From positions 248,001 through 312,000 of the forward strand of contig JAQOOI010000019.1 of NCBI GenBank assembly GCA_028554645.1: a stretch of 64,000 nt of DNA, in the 5' to 3' direction. Shown piece after piece: positions 34,299-45,014 of this stretch; positions within the stretch are counted from its first letter, which is position 1; each line of letters opens with the position of its first letter. The notes under the pieces are model-generated. The model saw only the letters and a program-made list of their open reading frames with translations. It was not told the origin of the DNA and searched no databases. The translations under genes and the position numbers were made by a program. Origin of the DNA: Omphalotus guepiniiformis (taxonomy: Eukaryota; Basidiomycota; Agaricomycetes; Agaricales; Omphalotaceae).

Positions 34299-36938
34299 TC
34301 AATCTAACGCAAGCCAAAGATCTAACAGTTTCGAGAAATCAGGAGTGCCCAAACCTGTAACAGGATCCCATCCAGTTACAGCAGTGAACCCTTCAGTTCC
34401 ACAACCCTGATTCCCTCCAGTCGTAATATCATTGAAGGCGCATTGGAATGAAGAGTCATATATCTAGAGGGTACATGTCAACAATCGCTGAGAAATTAAG
34501 GGAAAAACATACTGTAGGATTGATAAATCCAACTGGAGCTTTCCCAGCAGCAATACGAGCATCATTTATCATTGATATCATTGATCCGACGACAGGCGAA
34601 GAGGCGGAAGTTCCGTAAACAAGTTCAAACTGTCCGATAATCTAGATGACGAAATCGACAATCAAAATCAGAAGTTGAAGTCTGGAGATACTCAGAGACT
34701 TACGGCAACGACATAGTTTGCACTATAAGATCGAGAGAATTTAGCACGCGGATTGTTGTGCAACATGATAAGAAACTCACCCGTTGGCAGAAATGTCAGG
34801 ATATCCTCGACTCTGCAAGTAATGTCCAAATCAGCCTCACCGGAAAAGACGAAATCATCAACAGGAAGCCAACTCACAGTACCAGTCGAGTTGTAAACAG
34901 AAGACGTAAAGTTCGACGTGCTCCAGGTGTCGAAGAAATGTGAAACGGCTGACTGCTGGTAATTGGGTATGGAGAAGTAATTGCTGAAACCTCCACCACT
35001 GTAAATGACTTGCTCGCAGGCGCTTTCGGGGTCTGAGACTGTGTTTCCGGGGGAGACTTGGGTCGCGCCGACAGAGGTTACGTAGGGACAAGTACTTGGG
35101 AAGGAGGGGTTGAAGAACTTGCCGCTCGTTGATTGGGAGCCTAACAAATACCAAGACATCCGCGTCAATTTGTGTATGTGGAGGAGTTATACAACACATA
35201 CCATCTGAGTTCAAGCATAATCCGTCGTTACCTTCACAAGTGAAGGGTATAAATTAGCTCAGGTGGAAAAGGCAATAGGAGTGTTGTGCTCACCAGCTAC
35301 ACCATTATCTCCTGAAGAATAAAGAACCGTCACGCCCATTAATCCGAGTTTGGCTTTGAACTAAATCAGCGGGTAACAATATTATGATTCGAGACAGCCA
35401 TACCATACTCATTGCACTGACGAGCAGCGTAGAAAGGTGTAAGGTATGCTTCGTTAGCCCCATAAGAAGTCGATATAACATATGCAGGAGTGACCGTTCC
35501 ACAATCCTCTACACCTAATGATTATGTTTTGGAATCAGAATATAGTCCGTGAATACTCGCAATGACATACCTTTATAACCTCCAGAGGCAGGATCAGGAT
35601 AGACAGCATCTTGTGATGAATCGTCACCTCCATCGAACGTGCAGTACGAACCATCGAGAGCATCGAGGAAGTTATTGAAAGATGCATCTTCAAACAAGAT
35701 GAGATTGATTCTAGAAAATATCGGGATGGGGACTAGACAAACCTTCTTGAAGATCTCCGACTTGATAGAGGGAGATATTCAGCCCTGAAGTCACAAGTGC
35801 CATCGCATATTGAAGATCCAGGTCAGGTTCGACCTCATATGCGAAACTTTCGTTCAGCGTTTGTTGGAAACCTACATTTTTGGACAAGCATTTTAATCTT
35901 CATTTGTGAAAGTTGAAAGGACAAAATATTGTACGTACCTCCATCAATTGAAACTTGAATTGGTGGCTTGCCAACCAAATCTGATGCGTATTCCGCAAAG
36001 AATATATCCAGATCGGATTGAAGGAACGCTTGGGGTGTGTACTCAACTGTGCGACAAATATTCAACGGGCGCGACTACATATATCAAAAAGATAGACTCA
36101 ACAATACCATAACTATTGGTAGAAGATACCGGGGTGTAATAAAAGTTGTACAGCGCTCGCAAGCATGCAACCGTTGTTTGCTTGTCACAATTGCTTGTGT
36201 CGTCCGCGCTAGCAAGGATCTCAACTGCTCCAATTGATTTCGGTCCATTTCTGAACGAGGGTTGACCAACATCCTTCGCAGCAGATTCGCTCGAACGTTT
36301 ACCAAGAATGCTGTTAAAGTGAACGGATGGTGTAACGAGGTCGACGTGTGAGGAGACATGCGAAGGTAGGTGATATTCGTCACAAGCTAATACCAATAAA
36401 GTTGATATCAGAACTTAGCATATGTAAAATATGTAAGTGAATGCGAGAACTCACCGATATGCTCTTGTCCATTTTCGTGAGAGTAGACATGATATTCGGT
36501 AGACAGCAGCTCCTCAGCTTCAGCCACGGTTGCGTTAACTTCGATCCAACCTTTCGTCGGCGTTATCCGGAGTCGCTCAACGGAAATTCCACTCCCAACT
36601 AGCCACCCATGCACCGTGCTGATACTTTCGTCGCTCGGAGCAAACGTAGCAGCAATTTTAGAAGGCGACCAATGTTTTCCGTAGTTGGCAGAACCAGGGC
36701 GCGAGACATCTAGGAGGAACTCCTCGATAGCGTCAATGTTGGACTGTTTCAACCCGAAACGCAAGGGAAGGACTGCAGACGGGTCATATCTTCGTGCTCG
36801 GAGCCATCCAGAAGGTGTATGCACGCGCTTCTCGTGCAGGACGTATGGAGAGAGCACCGGAGAGGGACCACTGGCAAAAGAGCCAGGAATGACCAGACCA
36901 GACAGGATGGAAACAGTCAAGACCAGTGAATTCAACAT
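34299..36938 (-). CDS. Sedolisin 3 (S53 tripeptidyl-peptidase-like)
   Basis: Duplicate of sedolisin 2 with the same signal peptide, pro-domain, [19 protein letters not shown] and YGTSASSPV motifs, and no frame break. Around 36225-36275 and 36470-36535 several bases agree with sedolisin 1 rather than sedolisin 2. This suggests gene conversion after duplication. HETGQEHI of sedolisins 1 and 2 reads HENGQEHI here. Confidence 0.9.
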
Positions 36939-38770
36939 GACTGGCGTTAGATAGTAGATTACTTCTTCTTCGACCTCCATCGACCTCCTTGTATATATAA
37001 ACGTATCCAGGGGTTCATTAACGTCACCCACATTGAAGATGAAAGATTTGCGAGTCGCACCAAGATCAAGAATGCGACGTAGCATTGAACAGACACTAAT
37101 TAACCGGGATGTAAGACGTCTGAAAGCACAAGCACCAGTTGGGCAAAATTTCGGCGTTTAGGTGCCATCGAGAACGTTTTGGTGCCGTGACCCTCAAGCT
37201 TCTCAATCAAGGCAGGCCGCAGGATAACAACATGAATGCAAGATGTTGCAAAGCTGCAATCAAGTCCATGCACTTCAAATCCAGCGATCCGCATGAACGC
37301 TGCCCCTTGAAGGCGGACGACGATGGAGTCGAAAGGCTATGAATCTAAGACTCTGCGTCTAAGATTATGTATGAGGCGTGAAAGTCGCTTAGAGCAATAG
37401 GATGTGATCCACGAGATAGATACACAGGTATTTGGAGTTAATGACAGACGGTCCATACATTTTCCTTGATGCGCTGAGGTGCTGCAGTGCTGCAGTGCCG
37501 TCGACGCTGCGAATTTGTGAGTTGCCGGGTTTCCGAAAAGTCTGTCTCTGGACATACAAGCAGAGTCTGCCGAGATTCAAATCATGACCTAGCCTTATGA
37601 TAGATGTACATGTGATGAAATACCGAGATTGTCCTTTCTTCCAATCTGCGAGCCGATGAGTGCTCAGAAGCTTTTGCCAAGTGGTGTAAGACCCTTGCCT
37701 TCATCTCTGATTTCGGTGTTAATCGCCAGGTGCTTCGATTGCCGATAATAAGCAACTCACTGTACATAGAGCGCAAAGCAGGCAACTTAACTTCGTCGCA
37801 GTGTAGCGTCGTGGGTACCTAAGGGTAGGAATTCCCAATGAAAATGGTTTGACCAGGAATTTCTGTAATTATTGAGCTTCATTTCGCCAAGACCTTCGGA
37901 TTCAAACACACGGCGCGTGTACATCGTTACAGAAATGAAAGACGTCCGCAGAGCAAAGAGCTGAACGTGAAGGAGGATGAGCGCGTAGTCGCGGGGTAAC
38001 CGCCCGGGACGGAGAACATTTTATTTGGTCTTGCTTAGAATCGAAGCCTATAGCGTGGCTCGGACCTTGCACCTCATCTATGATCTCGACAGTTCGATAC
38101 GCTAATGCAATGATATACTGCCAAACCGGCGACGACAGAGCTATGCTGCACGACTTGGAAACTGAGAAGGCTACTGCTCTTAAGCTTTTTAGTCTCGGAG
38201 AAAGCATCGACTCGTCCAAACGCTAATAATGTTTTCTCTTGAACCCCACTCGGCCATCAGAGGACGACAAAGAAAACTTCACCTGCTGATATAAAAGGAA
38301 TGCGCTCTCCACGAGATTGATATGAATGGGCGGGAGCTGGTCGGTAGTCTGCAAAGAATGACCGGGATGTGCAACTGGTTGATTGAAGATTGAAAGGCGA
38401 ACGTGTCCTAATCCTCAAGTCTCTGCAACAGATACTGGTACATATTCAGTCATCAATAGAATGTTTCGCTTGGTTAGCTGTTTCTCATTTACCTTTCTCT
38501 TGACATCATTCTTACCTTCAGCCAACGGGGCGGCGTAGTAAGCAACGTAACTTTCTAGAAACTCAGAAAAGACCGCTACTTCAGAAGTAAAGTATACAGT
38601 TTATGGGTTGTGAAGAAGACGAATAGAAAACGGAGGAGCTGCTCGCCACCATCGGCTCGGACGAGTCGGGCTACCTTCCATCCAACGTGACAATCATAGA
38701 ACATTGGGCGCTCATGCTAGCATATGCGCGACTTTCAACCCGGTGATTGCTCGCAATTCACAAAATTTCT
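36939..38770. other. Spacer of unit B
   Basis: Same content as 30572-32398. The patch 37360-37580 is closer to 24940-25160 beside sedolisin 1 than to unit A. No gene. Confidence 0.55.
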
Positions 38771-39128
38771 TCAGTTTTGCTGAAGATAGTCTGCATGTAG
38801 GAGCTCGGGAGTCGCGATATCATCTTCGATTTGAACGGTCCGATCGAATTCACCATGTATGACTCGCTCTTTTGCCCAGGTCTGGACTTTTGACGACAGG
38901 CTGATGTTTAGTGCAACTGCCCTTGCGCATATACAAAGCAGACAACGTTATGCAGAGGAGAATTGCTTGAAGGGCGACGATTCCGACCATGACTCGGTAT
39001 GTTGGCTTCCGCCATGAAGGAGCTCTAGCTTCACTCTACTGAGATTCAAGTTTGACTCTGATACCCTCCTCTTCATCCACCAGTGCGGCATCGACCATGA
39101 GAGGACGATACCCTGTTTCGAAAGCCCT
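38771..39128 (-). pseudogene. UstYa remnant 5
   Basis: Same internally deleted structure as remnants 3 and 4. The start codon position reads AGG instead of ATG (gccctg on the + strand), so translation from the conserved start is lost. It is about 0.42 kb from P10. Confidence 0.75.
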
Positions 39129-39551
39129 GACTTCGTAGGAGTAATAGATTGGGGAGCAACTGGCGATTGGGCAATTTGAAAAGCAACTACTGTTCATACG
39201 ACGCAGTCCTTCATCCTTCGAAGCTTCTCAGACGTAACCTCAATCAGATCCCGTGGGCTATCTGCGACGAGGACGGATTCAAGACATCAAGCTGCACGAT
39301 GAGGAAGGCGATAAGGCTTCTGACTGTCGCTAAACCGAGCTAGAGCTCACCGCAAACTATGGCGCGACAGGAACTTCGCTGATTTCTCTGCCTCCATGGC
39401 TGGGGAATTTCTATTGGGAGCATTAAAGCGAGATGTGGAAGGTCCGATGTCTTCCGAGACTCGTGTGAGTGTACTCTAAATATAAATAAAAGCAAACGAG
39501 AAACATATAAGAACTGTCTATGCAGGTCAATGTTATCCAGCATCTACTACT
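39129..39551. promoter_or_regulatory. P10 promoter
   Basis: Conserved GATGTCTTCCGAGAC box at about 39446, GAGTGTACTC at 39467-39476 and TATAAG at 39506-39511, 41 bp before the P10 ATG. Confidence 0.65.
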
Positions 39552-39979
39552 ATGCAAACCAAATTCTTTGCTTTCGTCTCTCTCGTACTGGCTGTGGTTG
39601 TAGCAGCCGCACCCGCCGATATGGTGAATACCGCTTTCTTCGCAATTACTCTGTTGACTGATCTTGAAATTATCATAATATGAACCTCCGCGACAGCCGA
39701 TCCATTGAAGAGGGCGCTGCGTTGCAAATTGAGAATGTATGTGTCTTCAACTCTTCTCCGAACCACAGACTCATGATGTGCCATCCTGCCAGGTTCCTGA
39801 CAATGCGAAATCCCCAAACGTGAGCCCCGTAAGTGCATTGATTTGTATTGCGACGATCTTCCTGGTCAGGCGCGCACCTGGCAGCGTCGACAGTACCATT
39901 TCGCGTCCTTCTAGTGTTATCTCTAATTCACTCTTCATAGGTTGATGACGCCGACTGTATGAGGTGTTGGTTCGGCTAG
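39552..39979 (+). pseudogene. P10, peptide precursor with disabled exon 2
   Basis: Exon 1 39552-39623 (signal peptide, MQTKFFAFVSLVLAVVVAAA), exon-2 homologue 39683-39736 (SRSIEEGAALQIEN), exon 3 39793-39828 (VPDNAKSPNVSP), exon 4 39941-39979 (VDDADCMRCWFG). Exon 2 has the same lost acceptor and missing KR as P8 and P9. The core differs from P8 at most positions except C-x2-C-W and the aromatic-Gly that follows. Exon skipping would leave an in-frame secreted peptide. Confidence 0.55.
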
Positions 39980-40374
39980 AAGAGCGGAGTGTGTCTCAAT
40001 AATCGATAGTACGCTTTCGTTCATATTGTCGTCGCTGTAGAAACACCGACTGATTCAAATATCACGACTGGATAAACTTGCATGATACGACAGTACGAGA
40101 GATATTCATGAAATACCGAGATTGTGATTCCTTCTTCGTTTCTTTGGAGTGCCTACATAGACCCCTTTTGCAGCATTGATAAAGGACTTGAAAAGCAACT
40201 GTGTTGAAGTTCTTCTATCGAAATACAATGGCTTGAACATGGAATTGCCATCGGACCTGAGTTAAGCCACCTGCGACGAGGCTGGATGCAAGAAGCCAGG
40301 CAACATGTGTCACTAGATCTTCCAGTATCCTACATGCTATCCCCGGAGCGCTTAGTAGTCAAAACGCTCAGGCC

Positions 40375-40690
40375 TCTCCCCGTTGCTAGACGGCTTCGAG
40401 GTTTCGCTGTCCCGCATGATACTTCCGACCTCGTCCTCGAGATCCTTCAAAGCTCTTCAAGTGCCAGCTCCATTCCTCTACAGCCACGTCTCCTCTTAGC
40501 GCATCATCTGCACCACTAGACAGTGAGACCGCTACAGCCAAAATAACCTCCAAAATGACCTGTGAAGCTGGAGGTGGAGACGGCAGAGATGAAGGTGTCT
40601 AGGAAATCTTGCAGCTGTTTCGAATAATCCTTTTCATGGGATCCTAGGTTCACAAGGAGGCAAGATTACGCCGACATATGGACCATTCAA
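40375..40690 (-). pseudogene. IVY1-like 5' fragment, copy B
   Basis: Matches the start of the IVY1-like gene in the same orientation, with the same intron-spanning deletion as copy A (gaggtttcgctgtcccgc join). It retains a few more bases (gcatgatacttccgacctcg). The upstream repeat follows at about 40765. Non-coding. Confidence 0.78.
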
Positions 40691-40885
40691 AGCGAAAGAT
40701 TGAAATAAAACGAACGAGAGTGTGAAGGATTAAGAAATTGAGAAGCGGCGTGAGCGCAGGGCGCGACGAACTTTTATTTGGTCTTACTTGGAATCAAAGC
40801 TCACAATACCTAGTTTGGAAAGTACCCTTCTTCCGTAACAACTTCCACCTTTATCCACCCTCATCTCTGATTCATACAATACTTT

Positions 40886-41937
40886 TCAGTTTCGCTGAAG
40901 ATGGTCTGAATGATACACGGGAATCGAAATATCATCAGGTATGTGAATGGTTGGATCGTATTCACCGAGCATAATGTGTTCTTTCGCCCAGCTCTGAATT
41001 CTTGTGAAATTTCGACAAGTATGTGCGATGTCTCCTTTGATCATAGTCTTATTGAAACGTTCTTCCCATTGCCAGCTAATAAGAGCAATGTCAACACGTT
41101 GTTCCTCTTCAAAATGCGGATAACATACACTATCACGCTTGTATCAGCATGACACATGATTGACTGCCTGATCCACTCTACACAGTGACTGATGTGTAGG
41201 CTAGCTGTCGTGGAGTTTGTGATGTTCCATTCTGGATAGTATGCTGGATCCAAAGCCTTCCGCATGGTGTTCTATGTCAAGTTTGTCAAGTCGCTGGGAA
41301 TGCTGGGAACGCGGACTTACCAAGCAGTGGAGGTCGTGAAAAACGACAAGTTCTGCAACATATTGACCCTCGTCACCCGGGATTGCGTGCGTCTTGTTCG
41401 GAAGGTGAGATGCTTGCTCCTTTGTTATTCGCGATAAACCAACTAGAAACTCTAGCTCAGCTATCGTGTTCTCCGATTTGCAATATGAGGAGTGACCTAC
41501 AGCCGTATAGATCATTCCAAGCATTGTCCAGCTCAGGGGAGGAGGGGATTTGGAACTGTGACATGTCTCCAGGGAATCCAGTGTGAAAAACTCGGACTTC
41601 TGGTTCGACCACTTCTAAAGCTGGCGCTGCATCGTCTAATGATGAGTCTCAGGTGCAGACATGAAAGGACGTTGTGCTTACAGTACAGCATCGCGCCCAA
41701 AGGCTGATATTCTGTGCAACTGCTCTTGCGTAGACATAAAGCAGAGACTGTCATGCAGAGGAGGATTGCCTGAAGGGCGACGATTCCGACCAGGACTCGG
41801 TATGTCGGCTTCAACCTCTGCAATAAAGGAGGTTTGGCTTCACTCGACTCAGACTCAAGCTTGACTCTAATCCCGTCCTCTTCGTCCTCCAGGGCGGTGT
41901 CGGCAATGAGAGGACGATACTCTATTTTGAAAGCCAT
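40886..41937 (-). CDS. UstYa-family (DUF3328) oxidase 2
   Basis: Five exons (41937-41682, 41626-41501, 41442-41321, 41271-41129, 41075-40886) sum to 278 residues. There is a single transmembrane helix (VLVGIVALQAILLCMTVSAL), then SSPELDNAWNDLYGFGLSRI, then HXXHC motifs HDLHC (about 163-167) and HISHC (about 194-198). WQWEERFNK and HTCRNFTRIQSWAKEH follow. The 58 nt intron after DLYG (GTAGGT to TTTCTAG) is needed for an open frame. Exons 2-5 have the same lengths as UstYa-1. It is divergent from P11 across 432 bp. Likely role: oxidative modification of the P-family peptides in the secretory pathway. Confidence 0.9.
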
Positions 41938-42369
41938 GACTTCGTAGGAGTAATAGATTGGGGGGAAGCTGGAGATTCTGAAAAGCTGTACGATGAAGTC
42001 CTCACTTCTATCGATCAAGGCTTTACTTGGAGTTTACCAAACTCCGTAGACTTATCCGATGCGACGAGACCGGATGTATAACCCGCCCCTAACTTCCAAG
42101 CAACGCCACATCATGAGGAACTTGTCTGCGGAACTTCTGATTGTCACTGAGCCAAGCTAGAGCGCATTCAATGCGCAACATGGAGTGACAGAAAGTTCGC
42201 TGATATCTCCACTTCAATAGCGGGGAATGTATATCAGGAGAAGATACGGAAGGTCAGATGTCTTCCAGACCTGCGTGAGTGTACTCTAATGCTATAACAG
42301 TACAAGCAAAGCAGAAACATATAAAAACAGTCTATACAGCTCAATGTTCATTCATCTTCAGCTACTACT
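41938..42369. promoter_or_regulatory. Bidirectional UstYa-2 / P11 promoter
   Basis: 432 bp. GATGTCTTCCAGAC box near 42258, GAGTGTACTC at 42277-42286, TATAAAAA at 42320-42327, 43 bp before the P11 ATG. Confidence 0.7.
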
Positions 42370-42777
42370 ATGCAAACCAAATTCTTTGCTTTCGTCTCTC
42401 TCGTACTGGCTGTGGTTGTAGCAGCCGCACCCGCCGATATGGTATTTATCGCTCTTCCCTCGCACTCGCTCTGTTGACTGGGTTTTGAACGTTTATCATG
42501 ATGTAGAACCGTCGCGACAGCCGATCCATCGAAGAGACTAAACGCGCTGCGTCGGAAATCGAGAATGTATGTGTCTTCGACTTTTCGTGGAACCGCCGTG
42601 ACAAAATCATGGTGTGCCATCCCAGGTTCCTGATACTGCAAATTCCGCAAACGTGAACCCCGTAAGTCTATCAGCTTCTAGCTGAGGAGGCCAAGTAGTG
42701 TCTTCTGTATCTCTTATCCGTATGACTGATGTTCCTAACAGGTTGACGACCTTTTTGGAGGATGTTGGGTATGTTAA
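42370..42777 (+). CDS. P11, secreted Cys/Trp peptide precursor
   Basis: Four phase-0 exons (42370-42441, 42507-42566, 42626-42661, 42742-42777) encode 67 residues. They are a signal peptide (MQTKFFAFVSLVLAVVVAAA), a pro-region with KR (SRSIEETKRAASEIEN), a linker (VPDTANSANVNP) and a last exon VDDLFGGCWVC. Its first exon matches P8-P10, but exon 2 keeps the normal atgtag acceptor and the dibasic site, so it shows the ancestral state of that subgroup. It is paired with intact UstYa-2. Confidence 0.75.
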
Positions 42778-43936
42778 GGACGAGTGTCTTAATGAAAGAA
42801 GACCCGAATGATAGATACACGCCGGTGGATTGGATTGCGTCAGGGGCTGTATGGTAGCTTTCATCGCTGATGTCGTCGCTGTAGAAACTCCGAGCGATTC
42901 AAGTATACCGATTCAAGTCGTAACTAAATAAAGCATGACACAACAGTATGAGAGAGATGACACGAAATACCGAGACTGTACTTCCCTCCGATCTCAGGCT
43001 GCTCGGAATCGATAGTTTAGGGAGACTAACTTGAAGGCATTCGCCCGGATTTGGCTTCATGTGACTGTCCTTCATGTATTTCCTCTCTTTTTCTCTATCC
43101 TGATGACCAGGTGTTTCGATTCGTACTTCGAAAATACTTTGCCTTGGGTAAGGGGCCGCCTGTGATGCCACCGTGCCGGTAGCCGCTGCGGCTCATGGCT
43201 GCGAGCTTTTATTTGGACATGCTTGGAATCAAAGCTCAAGATAACGTGATTTTTATTCTGTAACATCGTCGGTCGCAACACTATTGATACCGCTTCAATG
43301 CAATGATATACGGCCCAGTTGGCGACAACAGAGCTATGCTGAAAGACTGCTCTTAATCTTTGAATCTCGGAGAAAAAGCATCGACTCGACAGGACTCGAC
43401 CAATTTGTGCTAATCCATAGAGTTTTCTCTTAAATCCCACTCCGCCATCAGAGGACGACAACAAACTTCACCTGTTATTGTGGAAGAAACCCGCTCTGCA
43501 CTAGATGCGTTACAGGGGGCAGGAGCTGGTCGGTAGTCTTCAAAGAATGCCCGGGGCGTGCAACTGGTATGTTGAATGTATTTTGAAAGGCGAAGGTGTC
43601 CTTACCTCAAGTCTCTGCAGCAGATACTGGTACATATTCAGTCATAAATAGAGTGTTTCGCTTGGTGAGCTGTTTCTCAGTTACCATTTTCTTGTCATCA
43701 TTCTTACCTCCAGCCAACGAGGCGACGTAGTAAGCAACGTAAATTTCTAGAAACTCAGAAAACACCGCTACTTCAGATGTAAAGAAGACACTTTATGGGT
43801 TATAAAGAAGACAAATAGAAAACGGAGGAGCTGCTCGCCACCATCGGCTCGGACGAGTCGAGCTTCCTTCCATCAAACAGAGAACATTGGGCGCTCATGC
43901 GCGACTTTCAACCCTGTATCGCAATCACAACAGTTT
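42778..43936. other. Spacer between P11 and UstYa-3
   Basis: Includes the IVY1-like upstream repeat at about 43205 and the spacer shared with 25350-26070 and 31650-32390. No gene. Confidence 0.55.
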
Positions 43937-45014
43937 TCAGTTTCGCTGAAGATAGTCTGCATGTAAGAGCTCGGGAGTCGCGATATCATCTTCTATTTGA
44001 ACGGTCGGATCGAATTTACCAAGCATAGCTCGCTCTTTTGCCCAGTTCTGGACTTTTGTGAAGTTACGACAGGTGTGTGCGAAGTTTGGTCGTGCAGCAC
44101 TCTGATTGCTATGCTTGTCCCATTGCCAGCTATTATGTCTTGTTAAAGTCGTTATTTCTGACAATGTGGAAGACGTACACCATCAAGCTTGTATCGGCGT
44201 GGCACATAGTTGATTGCCTCATCCAGTCTATACAGTGACTGATGTGCTGGGCAGCCGTCAGAGAGACTCCTGGACTCGCGCTCGCGTTTGCGATGTTCCA
44301 CTCCGGATAGTATACTGGATCCAAAGCCTTCCGTATCATGTTCTGTTGTCAGCGTTGTCTGTCAATTCGCTGATGAGTGTGCGCAGATGAAGATCCTACC
44401 AAGCAGTGGAGATTATGAAAAACATCAAGTTGAACAATATAGTGGCCTTCGTCTCCTGGGATTGCATGAGTTTTGTTCGGAAGCTGAGATGCTTGTTCTT
44501 TCGTTATTCGTGACACACCAACTAAAAAATCTGGCTTAGATACCGGTTTCTCCGATTTACAACACGAGGACCCACAGCTATATAGATCATCCCAGGCATT
44601 GTCCAACTCAGGCGAGGATGGAATTTGGAATGAAGACTCGTAACCAGGTAATCCACTGTAGAAAACCTTGACTTCGGGTTCTACCACTTCTAATGCTGGC
44701 GCTGCATTGTTTGGTGGTGAGTCTTATAGGTGAGGGCATGAGATGATGCTGATGATGCTGTGCTTACAGTACAGTTTCGCGTCGAAGGGCTGAGGTTTCG
44801 AGTAATCGCTCTTGCGCAGGAGCATCATGCAGAGGATTGCCGCCTGAAAGGCGATGATTCCTACCAGGACTCGGTATGATGGCTTCATCTTCCGCAACAA
44901 AGGGACTCCGGCTTCGGAGTCACTTGACTGAGGTTCAAGTTTGACTGTAATCTCTTCTTCGGACTCCAGCGCAGCATCCATCATGAGAGGATGATACTCT
45001 TGTCTGAAAACCAT
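43937..45014 (-). CDS. UstYa-family (DUF3328) oxidase 3
   Basis: Five exons (45014-44768, 44701-44576, 44521-44400, 44342-44179, 44129-43937) sum to 283 residues. The start is MVFRQEYHPLMMDAALESEE, then a transmembrane helix (VLVGIIAFQAAILCMMLL), SSPELDNAWDDLYSFGVSRI, HNLHC (about 160-164) and HISHC (about 198-202). The end is HTCRNFTKVQNWAKER. Exon 4 has a 21 nt insertion relative to the other two genes (ASASPGV region) just before the second metal motif. The 54 nt intron after DLYS is in frame and has no stop, so its retention would also be read through. It is divergent from P12 across 673 bp. Confidence 0.9.

Larger units (their letters stand above)
32697..39063. repeat. 6.37 kb tandem duplication, unit B
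   Basis: Second copy of 26330-32696, ending inside UstYa remnant 5. It contains P9 and sedolisin 3. Identity drops sharply after about 38905. Confidence 0.92.
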
